Assembly (NCBI RefSeq): GCF_010730355.1
Contig: NZ_AP022576.1
Span: forward strand, 3,100,001 to 3,164,000
Source: Mycobacterium florentinum
GTDB taxonomy: Bacteria > Actinomycetota > Actinomycetes > Mycobacteriales > Mycobacteriaceae
Direction of reading: 5' to 3'
DNA: 64,000 nucleotides
Shown in pieces: positions 8,795 through 17,362 of this stretch (positions within the stretch are counted from its first letter, which is position 1; every line of letters starts with the position of its first letter). Under the pieces are notes generated by a model. It searched no databases. It was not told the origin of the DNA and saw only the letters and a list, made by a program, of their open reading frames with translations. A program made the position numbers and the translations under genes.

Positions 8795-9466
8795 CTATAG
8801 GGCCTTAATTCCGTTGTGCAGCACCATCAAACCGATCAGGATCAGGATGGCCGCCATCAGCGCGGCGTTGTTCTTCTCCATCCAGTCTTTGATCTTTTCC
8901 ATCGTGTTGTCGAGCCGGTGGCCCGCGGCCACGTAGGCCAGGATGGGGATGGCGACCGTCGACGCGGACACGGCGACGAAGACGATTCCGGCAGACAGTT
9001 TGTCGGCATCGTGCAGGTCGGCGGTACCGATGGCCAAGCCGGCTGCCAGACACATCAACAGCACCTCGACCCGGATCACGGTCAGTACCAGTCCGGTGAT
9101 GGCCGCGCGCCGGGGGCGCATCGTGGAAAAGGAACGCATCCAGGCCGGTGACTCGGTGTGCCGGTGGCGGGTCACCCACCGGTAAATACCGAACAGGATC
9201 AGCGCGGACCCGAGCACCACCCGCAGCCAGGACGCCCACGTCGGTGGCGATTTATGCATACCGCCCAGCGCACCGGAGCCCTCGACGAAGAGCACGGTCT
9301 GCACCACGAGCCCGACCAGCCAACCCCCGAGGAAGGCGAGCCCGGCGGGCCGGGGCTGCGGCGCGTGCAGCACGAGGACGGCCGGGATGATCGACAGTGG
9401 CGAAACGGCGATCACGAGCGCCAGCGGAATGAGCGTGGTCAACAGCGAACTCCAGCTTTCTGCCAC
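8795..9466 (-). CDS. GAP/Sap-family membrane protein (sulfolipid-addressing-like)
   Basis: An integral membrane protein with six hydrophobic segments, starting LIPLALVIAVSPLSIIPAVLVL. This pattern, and the total size near 225 residues, fit the GAP/Sap family (PF11139), whose named mycobacterial member helps move glycolipids such as sulfolipid-1 to the surface. I chose the GTG at 9466 because AAAGGA lies 9 bases upstream; the frame stays open to a GTG at 9544, which would add 26 residues. The lipid handled here is unknown. Confidence 0.8.
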   Translation of the reverse strand: MAESWSSLLTTLIPLALVIAVSPLSIIPAVLVLHAPQPRPAGLAFLGGWLVGLVVQTVLFVEGSGALGGMHKSPPTWASWLRVVLGSALILFGIYRWVTRHRHTESPAWMRSFSTMRPRRAAITGLVLTVIRVEVLLMCLAAGLAIGTADLHDADKLSAGIVFVAVSASTVAIPILAYVAAGHRLDNTMEKIKDWMEKNNAALMAAILILIGLMVLHNGIKAL

Positions 9467-9602
9467 GGGCAGCAATCCTTTCATCGACATCGTCACCGCG
9501 CCACCGAACCAGCCGCGCTCGCTGTCCGGGCCGTCGCCGAACACGCCCAGGTGGTTGTATGTGAATTGCAGCGCGACGGGGAAAACACTAGGGGAAGATC
9601 AC

Positions 9603-10997
9603 GTGGCTCGGATTCACCTTGGGCACATTTTTCACCTTGCCGGCTCTCCGCTGGTGTCCGAAGCCGCCCATGCGTTGGTGTCGATCCCAGAGGGCGCGTT
9701 GGTGGTCGAGGACGACGGCAAGATCGCATTCTGCGGCGATCGCGCCGGCGTCCCGCTGAAGTACCGGGTCACACCCGTGACGGATCACCGGCCCGGGTTT
9801 CTGCTTCCGGGCTTCGTCGATACCCACGTTCATTTCCCCCAGACCTTCGCGGGCGACTCGTACAACGGTGGCCAGCTGCTGGAGTGGCTCAACCACTGCA
9901 TCTATCCCGCGGAGGCCCGCTTCGTCGACCGGAACTTCGCGAAGCGGGCCGCCGTCGAATTCTGCGATCGGCGCATCGCGAGCGGAACCACGGCCGCGAT
10001 GGTCTTCGGATCTCCCTTCCCCGAGGCGCAGGATGCGTTGTTCGCCGAAACGGCGCGCCGCGGGCTGCGGATCGTCAGCGGCCGCGGCATCCAGACTGTC
10101 GGGCCGCAGGCCGCCAAGCCGTTGATGACGTCGGAGGACGACGCGATCCGGCTGGCCCGCGAAGAGATCAACAAGTGGCACGCCGCCGATACCGGCAACG
10201 TGAAAACCGCCCGGCTGCATGTGGCGCTGGTACCGCGATTCGCGATCGCGGTGACCGGCCAGACCTTGAAAAGGCTTGGCGAACTGTATGATTCGGTGCG
10301 AGATCGTGGCGTGTACTTTCACACACACCTCAACGAGAACAACCGGCCCGACACCGGCGAAGTCGACCAGACCAAGCAGATCTATCAGGTCGACTCGTAC
10401 CTGGACACCTATGACGGCAAGTTTCTGCCCGGCTCGAAAGTCGGTGGGCCGAGCATGCTCGGGCGGCGCAGCGTGATGGCGCACGCGGTGCACTGCCAGG
10501 ACACCGAACTGCAGCGGATGTCGGAGACGGGCACGTCGATCGCGCACTGCCCGGTGTCGCAACAGTTCCTCGGGTCCGGCACCATGCCGTGGCTGCGGAC
10601 GGTCGCTTCCGGGGTAAACATCGCTGCCGGAACGGATTTCGGTGGCGGGGACGAGTGGCCGATTCCGCAGGTGCTCGCGACGGCCTTCAAGGTGCACATC
10701 GGCGAATCCGGCGACGCGGGCGTGTCGATGCATCCGGCCGAGATGCTCTTCATCGGGACGCTCGGCGGTGCCCGCGCGCTCGACATGGAGGACCGGTTCG
10801 GCAACTTCGACGTCGGCAAGGAGGCCGACTTCGTCGTCATCGACCCGAACCGCACGCCGGCGCTGAAGGCCGTGATCACCGAAGGCGTGCGATCCGACGA
10901 TCCGGCCATGGCGCGCGACCAGACCCTGTTCGGTTTGCTGATGCGAACGCGTGAGACGTCCATCGCCGCCACCTTCGTGCAGGGCCGCCGGCTGTAA
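9603..10997 (+). CDS. Guanine deaminase-like amidohydrolase
   Basis: A 464-residue metal-dependent amidohydrolase. Metal-binding motifs are in order: DTHVHFPQT, FHTHLNEN, AHAVHCQD and GTDFGGGDEW. The PQTF sequence after the first His pair and the HTHLNEN block are typical of guanine deaminase (GuaD), which converts guanine to xanthine. The open frame reaches back to 9387, overlapping the divergent membrane-protein gene, but GGGGAAG at 9591-9597 is 5 bases before the GTG at 9603, which gives the family-like N-terminus. No other purine catabolism genes lie beside it. Confidence 0.85.
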   Translation: MARIHLGHIFHLAGSPLVSEAAHALVSIPEGALVVEDDGKIAFCGDRAGVPLKYRVTPVTDHRPGFLLPGFVDTHVHFPQTFAGDSYNGGQLLEWLNHCIYPAEARFVDRNFAKRAAVEFCDRRIASGTTAAMVFGSPFPEAQDALFAETARRGLRIVSGRGIQTVGPQAAKPLMTSEDDAIRLAREEINKWHAADTGNVKTARLHVALVPRFAIAVTGQTLKRLGELYDSVRDRGVYFHTHLNENNRPDTGEVDQTKQIYQVDSYLDTYDGKFLPGSKVGGPSMLGRRSVMAHAVHCQDTELQRMSETGTSIAHCPVSQQFLGSGTMPWLRTVASGVNIAAGTDFGGGDEWPIPQVLATAFKVHIGESGDAGVSMHPAEMLFIGTLGGARALDMEDRFGNFDVGKEADFVVIDPNRTPALKAVITEGVRSDDPAMARDQTLFGLLMRTRETSIAATFVQGRRL

Positions 10998-11009
10998 CCC
11001 ACACCGGCT

Positions 11010-11315
11010 CTAGCCCTTTCGCCGCAGCGTCCAGGCCGGTACCCAGTGCGTCACGTTTTTCTGCTTGGACCCGTACACGATCGGATAGGTCACCAGCCCC
11101 CACCAGTCGCCCTGCTCGCACAGGCCCCAGCAGCTCAGCCACCCCTCGACGACCTTGTGCAGCTGCAGCCCGTTGGGCTGATACCGGCCGGAGCGATGCG
11201 GCTCGCGCGGAAAAAGCACCGTCAGATCGATCAGCACCGCGATCGGCGGACGCACCACCCGAAACGGGTCACGGAGCGGCTGCCCGTTGTACCCGATCGA
11301 CGCCAGCGGCCTCAT
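11010..11315 (-). CDS. Conserved hypothetical protein, Trp-rich
   Basis: A 101-residue protein starting MRPLASIGYNGQPL; the frame stays open to 11363 but this internal ATG gives the natural beginning. It has several Trp and two Cys (GWLSCWGLCEQGDWW) and a basic tail. It has no signal peptide or membrane segment. I do not recognise it. The length and even codon use suggest a real gene; it is convergent with the guanine deaminase-like gene. Confidence 0.55.
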   Translation of the reverse strand: MRPLASIGYNGQPLRDPFRVVRPPIAVLIDLTVLFPREPHRSGRYQPNGLQLHKVVEGWLSCWGLCEQGDWWGLVTYPIVYGSKQKNVTHWVPAWTLRRKG

Positions 11316-11434
11316 TGTTCGATCATACGTTCGAATTGTGAAGGTCTGGTTGCGCCCGAGCAATTACCCTCGGCCGCCCCAGCAAATCGATATAGTTCGC
11401 CTGGCAAGCGATCGCTACGACAGGGGAGATCCGC

Positions 11435-11662
11435 ATGAAGAGGGTTATCGCTGCCGGTTTACTGGCGTTGGGCGGGCTGATGACCACCGCGGTGGGCGTC
11501 GCCAATGCCGACGAAGTTCAGGTCGAGGGTTCCTACTCAACCCTGGCCGCGTGCGAAGTCGACGGCCCGCACGTCGAGATCGCCCAGAACAACCACCTGT
11601 ACACGCACTGGGACTGCCGCCAGCACGCCGACGGCCTGTATTACCTGTACCTGACGAACTAG
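11435..11662 (+). CDS. Small secreted protein, two Cys
   Basis: A 75-residue protein with a clear signal peptide (MKRVIAAGLLALGGLMTTAVGVANA, likely cut after the last Ala). The mature peptide is about 50 residues, acidic, with two Cys (ACEVDG and WDCRQH) that could form one disulfide. It resembles the many short exported mycobacterial proteins of unknown role. GGGGAG lies just upstream of the ATG and an A/T-rich promoter-like stretch precedes it. Confidence 0.75.
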   Translation: MKRVIAAGLLALGGLMTTAVGVANADEVQVEGSYSTLAACEVDGPHVEIAQNNHLYTHWDCRQHADGLYYLYLTN

Positions 11663-11709
11663 CAGGCGCGCCCGGGAGAGTCCGGGTTTGCTTCTGGCAC
11701 CATAACGGT

Positions 11710-13212
11710 GTGTCAGGGCGTCGCGTGCTGGACCCGCTGATCGTCGCAGTATTGGCCACCGCGGTAAGTCTGGTCGGCGCCGGCCGCCCCTCGTTCTGGT
11801 ACGACGAGGCCGCGACCATTTCGGCCGCATACAGTCGTTCGCCGGCTCAGCTGTGGCAGATGCTGAGCAACGTCGACGCCGTCCATGGCCTGTACTACCT
11901 GCTGATGCACGGCTGGTTCCAGCTCGTCGCGCCCAGCGAGTTCTGGTCCCGTGCGCCAAGCGGTCTGGCCGTCGGGGGCGCCGCGGCCGGAATCGTGGTG
12001 CTGGGCAACCAGTTTTCCTCTCGCACCGTGGCGCTGACCGCCGGAGTTATCTGCGCGATCTTGCCGCGTTCGACGTGGGCGGGCATCGAAGCTCGCCCGT
12101 ACGCCCTGTCGATGATGGCCGCGGTGTGGCTGACCGTTTTGTTCGTCTACGCGACGCGTCGCAGCAGCGCCTGGATTTGGGCGGCTTACGGTGTTGCTCA
12201 AGCATTTTCGGTCGTGCTCGATGTGTACCTCGTGCTGCTGTTGCTGGTGCACTTCGCGTTCGTCTGCGCCTTCCTGCGCAGGCGGTCGGTGGTGACCGGC
12301 TTTGTCGTCACATCCGTTCTGGCAAGTTGTGCCGTGGCGCCGTTTCTGTTCGTGGCGGCGGGTCAGGTGCATCAGATCAGTTGGGTCGCACCGATCGGGC
12401 ACCGAACGATCGAGGACGTGACGGTCCAGCAATACTTCGAGCGGAGCCCACCGTTCGCCGTGCTGTCTGCCCTGGTGATCGCGACAGCCTTTGCCGTGTG
12501 GCGCTGGACGTCGACGAAACTCGTTGCGGCAGATCGGCAGTTGCTGACTTTGGCGGCCGCGTGGCTGTTGTTACCGACCGCCCTGATCGTGGCTTGGTCG
12601 GCATGGGTTCACCCGATCTACACGCCGCGCTATCTGTGCTTCACTGCACCGGCGATCGCGCTGGTCCTGGGTGTCTGCATTGGCGCGCTCGCGGCCAAAC
12701 CCTGGGTTGCGCCGGCGATCGTTGCCCTCTTCGCGGTCGCGGCGGCGCCGAATTACCTATGGGTGCAACACAACCCGTATGCCAAGTACGGGATGGACTA
12801 CAGCCAGGTGGCGGATCTGATCACCGCCCAGGCGGCGCCGGGTGATTGCCTGCTGATAAACGACACTGTGACGTTTATGCCCGCACCGATGCGGCCGTTG
12901 ATGGCGGCACGCCCCGATGCCTACCGGAAGCTGATCGACCTCACCCTGTGGCAACGGGCAACGGCGCGCCGGGACGTCTTCGACACCAACCTGATCCCGC
13001 AGGTCGTCGCCCAACCGCTGAGCCAGTGTCGCGTGGTGTGGATCATCACCCAGGCCGACGAGTCGATGCCCGCCCACGAACAGGGTTCGGCACTACCGCC
13101 CGGCCCGCGCTACGGCGCAACACCGGCCTTCGCGGTCCCGCACGACCTCGGCTTCCGGCTCGTCGAGCGCTGGCAGTTCAACCTTGTTCAGGTGTTCAAG
13201 GCACAGCGGTAG
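11710..13212 (+). CDS. GT-C family membrane glycosyltransferase (mannosyltransferase-like)
   Basis: A protein of about 500 residues with some ten hydrophobic segments and a soluble C-terminal domain. The first periplasmic loop contains PSFWYDEAATI, the acidic active-site position of GT39/ArnT-like polyprenyl-phosphate-dependent glycosyltransferases, and HGLYYLLMHGW with SEFWSRAPS after it, as in the mycobacterial mannosyltransferases that extend PIM/LAM or O-mannosylate proteins. The frame is open far upstream through the small secreted gene, so the GTG at 11710 is the reasonable start. Donor and acceptor are inferred only at family level. Confidence 0.8.
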   Translation: MSGRRVLDPLIVAVLATAVSLVGAGRPSFWYDEAATISAAYSRSPAQLWQMLSNVDAVHGLYYLLMHGWFQLVAPSEFWSRAPSGLAVGGAAAGIVVLGNQFSSRTVALTAGVICAILPRSTWAGIEARPYALSMMAAVWLTVLFVYATRRSSAWIWAAYGVAQAFSVVLDVYLVLLLLVHFAFVCAFLRRRSVVTGFVVTSVLASCAVAPFLFVAAGQVHQISWVAPIGHRTIEDVTVQQYFERSPPFAVLSALVIATAFAVWRWTSTKLVAADRQLLTLAAAWLLLPTALIVAWSAWVHPIYTPRYLCFTAPAIALVLGVCIGALAAKPWVAPAIVALFAVAAAPNYLWVQHNPYAKYGMDYSQVADLITAQAAPGDCLLINDTVTFMPAPMRPLMAARPDAYRKLIDLTLWQRATARRDVFDTNLIPQVVAQPLSQCRVVWIITQADESMPAHEQGSALPPGPRYGATPAFAVPHDLGFRLVERWQFNLVQVFKAQR

Positions 13213-14052
13213 CTACCAGATGCGGATGTAGTCGACCAGCATGGACGCCGGGAAGACACCCGCGGCGGGATCACCGGCGCCGACGCCACCGACCGCCAGG
13301 GTGAACATCGGCGTCATCCAGTAGCCGGGATTGTTGAACGGCCAGCGCATGTCTTCCGGCGGGTTGCCGGCCACGTGGATGGGTTTGTTCGGGACCTTGA
13401 AGTACTCGGACCCGTCGCGCGAGAATTCGAATCCCTTTTCGCCCCAATGCATCCGCCAAGTGTGCCAGTCACCGTCGACCAGACCGGGAATCGATTTGCC
13501 TTCCCAGGTCTTGCCGTTGGATGCCGCGTGGACCGTGGTACCGGGGGCCCATTGGCCGTTGCCGTACCACTCGAAAATGTCCACCTCGCCGTCGGGCAAC
13601 GGGTCTTCGTTGACTCCCCAGAACGACGGCCACAGGCCGGGGGTCAGGCAGTCGAGTTTGATCTTTGCTTCCCAGGTCTGGTTGATCATGCTGCGGAAGT
13701 TTCCGCGCAGCTTGCCGGTGTAGTAGGTGTTGGCCAGGAAGTCATGGGTGGCGCGCAAGACGAGGTTGGAGTGACCGTCCTGGAATACGTTTTGGGGGTC
13801 GGCGCGGTAAATCCCCTCGACCGGCGGGTAGACGTCGTCTTGCCAGGTCTGGATCGTCCACTTGCCCGGATCGGGAAGAGAGCCCGCGGGGCCGTCGAAC
13901 TCGTCGGCAAAGATGTACGGCCCGCCGGGACCGGCGGCCGGCGCGGCCGGCGTGGAGGGGGACGCCAGCGCTTCGGGGAGCGGCGTCGACGCCGCTGCCG
14001 CCAGGATGCCGAGCCCCGTCGTCAACAACATGCGGCGACGATCCATATGCAC
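13213..14052 (-). CDS. GH16 endo-beta-1,3-glucanase-like enzyme, Tat signal
   Basis: A 279-residue exported glycoside hydrolase. It starts MHMDRRRML, a twin-arginine type signal, followed by an Ala/Pro-rich linker. The family 16 active site is GEVDIFEWYGN, with Glu156 (nucleophile), Asp158 and Glu161 (acid/base). NLVLRATHD and the final MLVDYIRIW are typical GH16 ends. It resembles M. tuberculosis Rv0315, which I recall as a secreted beta-1,3-glucanase-like immunogenic protein. It is the second of a tandem pair on the minus strand; the upstream copy is at 14168-14995. Confidence 0.9.
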   Translation of the reverse strand: MHMDRRRMLLTTGLGILAAAASTPLPEALASPSTPAAPAAGPGGPYIFADEFDGPAGSLPDPGKWTIQTWQDDVYPPVEGIYRADPQNVFQDGHSNLVLRATHDFLANTYYTGKLRGNFRSMINQTWEAKIKLDCLTPGLWPSFWGVNEDPLPDGEVDIFEWYGNGQWAPGTTVHAASNGKTWEGKSIPGLVDGDWHTWRMHWGEKGFEFSRDGSEYFKVPNKPIHVAGNPPEDMRWPFNNPGYWMTPMFTLAVGGVGAGDPAAGVFPASMLVDYIRIW

Positions 14053-14167
14053 CTACCACCCATCGCTCATGGCCGGAGCTCCGACTCGGCACGGTCCCCC
14101 CGGCCAACTCCCGCAAACGGTGTTATACAACCATGCGCCGCGAGGGCGTGCATCCCGCACCCGCCGC

Positions 14168-14995
14168 TTAAAACACGCGCACCCAATCGACCAGCATCTC
14201 CGCCGGGTAAGCACCCGACCCGGGGTCGCCGCCGCCCGAACCGCCGACCGCAAGGTTGAGCATGGGAAACATCGTGTATCCGACGTCGTTGAACGGCCAC
14301 ATTCGGATCGGGTCGTGCACGTCCTGGATGCCGGTCGCCGGCACGCTGAAGTAGGGTTCGGCGCCCTCGGCAAAGTCTTGCCAGAAGTACATGCCGCCCG
14401 TATTCCACGTCACGCGCCAGGTGTGCCATGCGCCGTCAACCGCGATCGGGTGGGTCTCGAATGCGGTGCCGTCCGGGTTCGCGTGCACGGTGGTGCCCGA
14501 GGGCCACTGCCCGTTGCCGTACCACTCCATCAGGTCGACTTCCCCGCTGCGACCGGGATCGTCATTGGACAACCACCAGGCGGGCCAGCAGCCGCCGGTA
14601 AGACAGTTGAGTTTGATGCGCGCTTCCCAGGTGGTCCCGATGGCTCCCCGCCAGGTACCGCTCACCAGGCCGCCGAAGTAGTTGCCGCCGTCTCGGGTGG
14701 CGCGCAGCACGAGGTTGGATTTGCCGTCGACGAACACGTTTTGCCGGCTGTCGCGGTACTGTCCGAAAAACTCGGGCCGGTCGAACCCGGTCGGGTTATG
14801 GATCGGCGTACGTTGGCTCGCTACAACCCATTTCGAGGGATCGGGAGCCGAGCCGGCCGGACCGTCGAACTCGTCGTGAAACAGGTATGCCCCGGCCCGC
14901 GCCGGCGCGGCGCCGACCCTCGCGGTGGGGACCGCCGCGGCCACGAATCCCGCCAGCATCATCATCCGGCGACGATCCATACCTGGCATTCGCAA
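14168..14995 (-). CDS. GH16 endo-beta-1,3-glucanase-like enzyme, tandem paralogue
   Basis: A 275-residue paralogue of its downstream neighbour. It also starts with MDRRRM, has an Ala-rich signal peptide, and has an intact GH16 site GEVDLMEWYGN (Glu152, Asp154, Glu157). The two proteins share the framework DEFDGPAGS-PDP-KW and the C-terminal MLVDWVRVF but differ widely between these blocks, so the duplication is not recent. Both probably act outside the cell on laminarin-like glucans; whether the target is self or environmental is unknown. Confidence 0.9.
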   Translation of the reverse strand: MRMPGMDRRRMMMLAGFVAAAVPTARVGAAPARAGAYLFHDEFDGPAGSAPDPSKWVVASQRTPIHNPTGFDRPEFFGQYRDSRQNVFVDGKSNLVLRATRDGGNYFGGLVSGTWRGAIGTTWEARIKLNCLTGGCWPAWWLSNDDPGRSGEVDLMEWYGNGQWPSGTTVHANPDGTAFETHPIAVDGAWHTWRVTWNTGGMYFWQDFAEGAEPYFSVPATGIQDVHDPIRMWPFNDVGYTMFPMLNLAVGGSGGGDPGSGAYPAEMLVDWVRVF

Positions 14996-15007
14996 ACGAC
15001 TTTCGGT

Positions 15008-15427
15008 TCAAGGGGTGCCCGCAGCATAAAGCAGTTCTTTGAGCTGACTTTGCTGCTCGGCGGCGAGCCGGGTCAGAATTCGCTGTTCGGCCACCGCCAC
15101 CGCCGCATCCGCACGCTTCAGCAGGGCTTTGCCGCGCCGGGTTAGCCGGGCCGGCATTGCGCGGCCGGCCGGCGCCGTCGCCGCACGGCTGCATGCGCCG
15201 CGGTCCTCGAGTGCGTGCAGCACCTGGTTGGCCGCCTGTGCGGAGACATTGGTGCCGCGAGCCAACTCCGCACTCGTGAGCCCGGGGTGGTTGGCCAGGA
15301 TCCGCATGCACACGAATTCGGGCAGGCCGAGTCCCAGCGGCTTCAGCTCCGCTGCGACCTGGGGCCGCAACGACGCCATCACTCGGTACAACAGGAACCC
15401 CAAAGGCTCGTCATGGGAAGCACTCAT
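15008..15427 (-). CDS. MarR-family transcriptional regulator
   Basis: A 139-residue winged-helix regulator. The core reads LPEFVCMRILANHPGLTSAELARGTNVSAQAANQVLHALEDRG, the MarR DNA-binding helices, followed by the wing RAMPARLTRRGKALL. The frame is open upstream to 16099 through the neighbouring gene; the ATG at 15427 gives the family-sized protein. It is divergent from a Gly-rich PadR-like gene, and two palindromes lie between them, so it probably controls both. It ends 12 bases from the GH16 gene and may be co-oriented with it. Confidence 0.85.
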   Translation of the reverse strand: MSASHDEPLGFLLYRVMASLRPQVAAELKPLGLGLPEFVCMRILANHPGLTSAELARGTNVSAQAANQVLHALEDRGACSRAATAPAGRAMPARLTRRGKALLKRADAAVAVAEQRILTRLAAEQQSQLKELLYAAGTP

Positions 15428-15471
15428 GTTCACATGCTGACATGCGCCACAACGTTCATCGCACGGAACCA

Positions 15472-15518
15472 TCAACTTTGTTGACATTGCCGGAGTCGGT
15501 GGTATCAAGGAACTTGAT
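15472..15518. promoter_or_regulatory. Two palindromes overlapping a promoter, MarR-type operator
   Basis: TCAAC-TTT-GTTGA (15472-15484) and ATCAAG-GAA-CTTGAT (15504-15518) are perfect inverted repeats. A TTGACA (15481-15486) with TATCAA (15503-15508) 16 bases later could be the -35 and -10 of the rightward gene, so each palindrome would cover one promoter element. Both share the half-site ATCAA/TTGAT. Confidence 0.65.
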
Positions 15519-15544
15519 GGTCCATAACGAAAGGAACGACAAGG

Positions 15545-16183
15545 ATGTCTGGTGACGGATTCTTCGGTGGCCCCGGCGGTTTCGGGGGCGGCTTCGGCGG
15601 CCCCGGCTTCGGTGGCTTCGGTTTCGGTGGCGGCCCCGGCGGTTTCGGGGGCGGCTGGGGCAAACACGGTTGGGGTCATGGCGGGCCCGGCGGCCCCGGT
15701 TTCGGTGGTGGTTTCGGTCCGGGCGGTCGTCCGCCGCTCAAGCGCGCGGCCTTTGTCACGGCGGCGCTGTTGCTCGACGGGCCGGCCGATGCCGCGCAGG
15801 TGATCCAGCGGGTGTCCGACGCGACCGACGGCGCGATCACCCCTGCGCAGGAGATCGCGGAGCTGGCCATCGGTCTGCTCGCCGGCCGTGGCGTGGTGAC
15901 GGTCGACAACGGCGTGGCAACGCTGACCGAGCTCGGCAACAACCTGTTGAAGTGGCGGGGCGTCAGCAGCGAAACCGCGCACGCTTTCCTGGCCCGCGCG
16001 GGTCAGTTCGGCGACGTGTTCAAGATCCGCAGGGAACTGTTCGAGATCGCCGGCCTGGCGCGCACGATCACCTGGACGGGCACCGACGAGCAGAAGCAAC
16101 AGCTCGCCGAATCACGGACCAAGGTTCTCGAGGCGCTGCGCGAGGCCAAGAAGACGCTGCACCGCGTTCTCGGCGAGGACTAG
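15545..16183 (+). CDS. PadR-like winged-helix protein with Gly/Phe-rich N-terminus
   Basis: A 212-residue protein in two parts. Residues 1-60 are a low-complexity Gly/Phe/Pro tract (GGFGGGFGGPGFGG type) with a KHGWGHG insert. Residues from about 62 on form a PadR-like helix-turn-helix: PPLKRAAFVTAALLLDGPADAAQVIQRV, then LTELGNNLLK as the wing, and a helical C-terminus. Gly-rich PadR-like proteins are common in mycobacteria, usually next to a drug- or redox-type regulator. The start is set by an AAGGAAC site and by its place just after the divergent MarR promoter. Confidence 0.75.
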   Translation: MSGDGFFGGPGGFGGGFGGPGFGGFGFGGGPGGFGGGWGKHGWGHGGPGGPGFGGGFGPGGRPPLKRAAFVTAALLLDGPADAAQVIQRVSDATDGAITPAQEIAELAIGLLAGRGVVTVDNGVATLTELGNNLLKWRGVSSETAHAFLARAGQFGDVFKIRRELFEIAGLARTITWTGTDEQKQQLAESRTKVLEALREAKKTLHRVLGED

Positions 16184-16189
16184 CGCATG

Positions 16190-16289
16190 AGTGTGCGTCC
16201 ACGGCGATGCGTGTGCGCTTAGGGCGGCGACACGCCGGGCGAGACCGCCGTGGGCGCACACTCAAAGCCCTAGACGCACACTCAAAGCC
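16190..16289. repeat. Compact repeat: long hairpin plus 15-base direct repeat
   Basis: AGTGTGCGTCCACGGCG (16190-16206) pairs with CGCCGTGGGCGCACACT (16246-16262) at 16 of 17 positions. The unit CGCACACTCAAAGCC occurs at 16255-16269 and again at 16275-16289, 20 bases apart. It fills the gap between two convergent genes and could act as a terminator, but its structure looks like a dispersed intergenic repeat. Confidence 0.6.
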
Positions 16290-16295
16290 GAACCC

Positions 16296-17333
16296 CTAGG
16301 GAGCCGAGGGCTCGCTCAGCTTGACCAATGTCTTGCCGATATTGGCGCCGGTGAACAACCCGTTGAGGGCGTCGACGCACGACTCGATGCCGTCAAAGAC
16401 GGTCTGGCGATGGGTAAGCCTGCCCTCGGCCCCCCACTTGCGCAGCGCTGCATGGGCCTCCTCGAAGCGGCCCCATTGATCCAGCGCATTGAATCCCTGC
16501 ATCCGCGCGGTCTTCGACAGCAGGTTCACGTAGTTGGCCGGGCCCGGGTGTTCACCGGTCAGGTAGCTGGAGATGACGCCGCACAGCACGACGCGGGCGT
16601 TGTTGGCGAGCCGGCCGAGCACCGCGTTGAGGATCGGCCCGCCGACGTTGTCGAAGTAGACGTCGACGCGCTTCGGGCAATGCTGCTTGAGCGCGGCGGG
16701 AATGTCGTCGTTCTTGTAGTCGATGCACGCGTCGAATCCGAAGTCCTCGACCACCGCCCGGCATTTCTCCGGCCCGCCCGCGATGCCCACCACCCGCGCG
16801 CCGGCGATCTTGGCGATCTGCCCGGCGATCGATCCGGTGGCGCCCGCCGCGGCCGAGACCACCACCGTCTCCCCCGGCTGGGGCATACCGACGTCGACCA
16901 TTCCGATGTACGCGGTGGCGCCGGTCGGCCCGTACACCGACATGATCGCCAGCTGGTCGTCCTCACCGGGGATGGGCGTGCTGAACACGTCGTCGCGGAT
17001 GATCACGTACTCCTGAAAACCGGTCAGCGTGGTGACCACGTCCCCGACGGCAAAGGCATCGCACCGCGTCTGAACCACCTCCCCGATGCCGGCGGCGCGG
17101 ATCACCTCGCCGAGTTGCACCGGCGGCAGATAGCTCGGCTGGTCGTTCAGCCAGGTCCGGACCGCCGCGTCGAGCCCCACGTAAGTGGTTCGCAGCAGCG
17201 CCTCGCCCTCGGCGGGCTCGGGTGCCGGCCGGGTGATCAGCTCGGTGTCATCGGGTGCGACGAGCCCGATCGGGCGGCGACGCAGGACGATCTGGCGATT
17301 CGGCATGTCGGGCACGCTGCTGAAACTACCCAT
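16296..17333 (-). CDS. NADPH-dependent MDR-type oxidoreductase (PtgR/curcumin reductase-like)
   Basis: A protein of about 345 residues in the medium-chain dehydrogenase/reductase superfamily without zinc ligands. The N-terminal MPNRQIVLRRRPIG and the cofactor motif SAAAGATGSIAGQIAKIAGARVVGIAGG (AAxGxxG) match the leukotriene B4 dehydrogenase / YncB-like subgroup that reduces carbon-carbon double bonds of enones. FDACIDYKNDD and YFDNVGG are typical of that group. Starts at 17333 and 17306 (MPNRQ) are both possible; neither has a strong ribosome binding site. Confidence 0.85.
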   Translation of the reverse strand: MGSFSSVPDMPNRQIVLRRRPIGLVAPDDTELITRPAPEPAEGEALLRTTYVGLDAAVRTWLNDQPSYLPPVQLGEVIRAAGIGEVVQTRCDAFAVGDVVTTLTGFQEYVIIRDDVFSTPIPGEDDQLAIMSVYGPTGATAYIGMVDVGMPQPGETVVVSAAAGATGSIAGQIAKIAGARVVGIAGGPEKCRAVVEDFGFDACIDYKNDDIPAALKQHCPKRVDVYFDNVGGPILNAVLGRLANNARVVLCGVISSYLTGEHPGPANYVNLLSKTARMQGFNALDQWGRFEEAHAALRKWGAEGRLTHRQTVFDGIESCVDALNGLFTGANIGKTLVKLSEPSAP

Positions 17334-17362
17334 TAGACGCCCTCGGGTGGGAGCATCTGTCC

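Noticed and set aside
11287-11709. Upstream extension of the glycosyltransferase frame
   Set aside because: It overlaps the small secreted gene, which has its own ribosome binding site and signal peptide, and the extension is Arg-rich with no domain.
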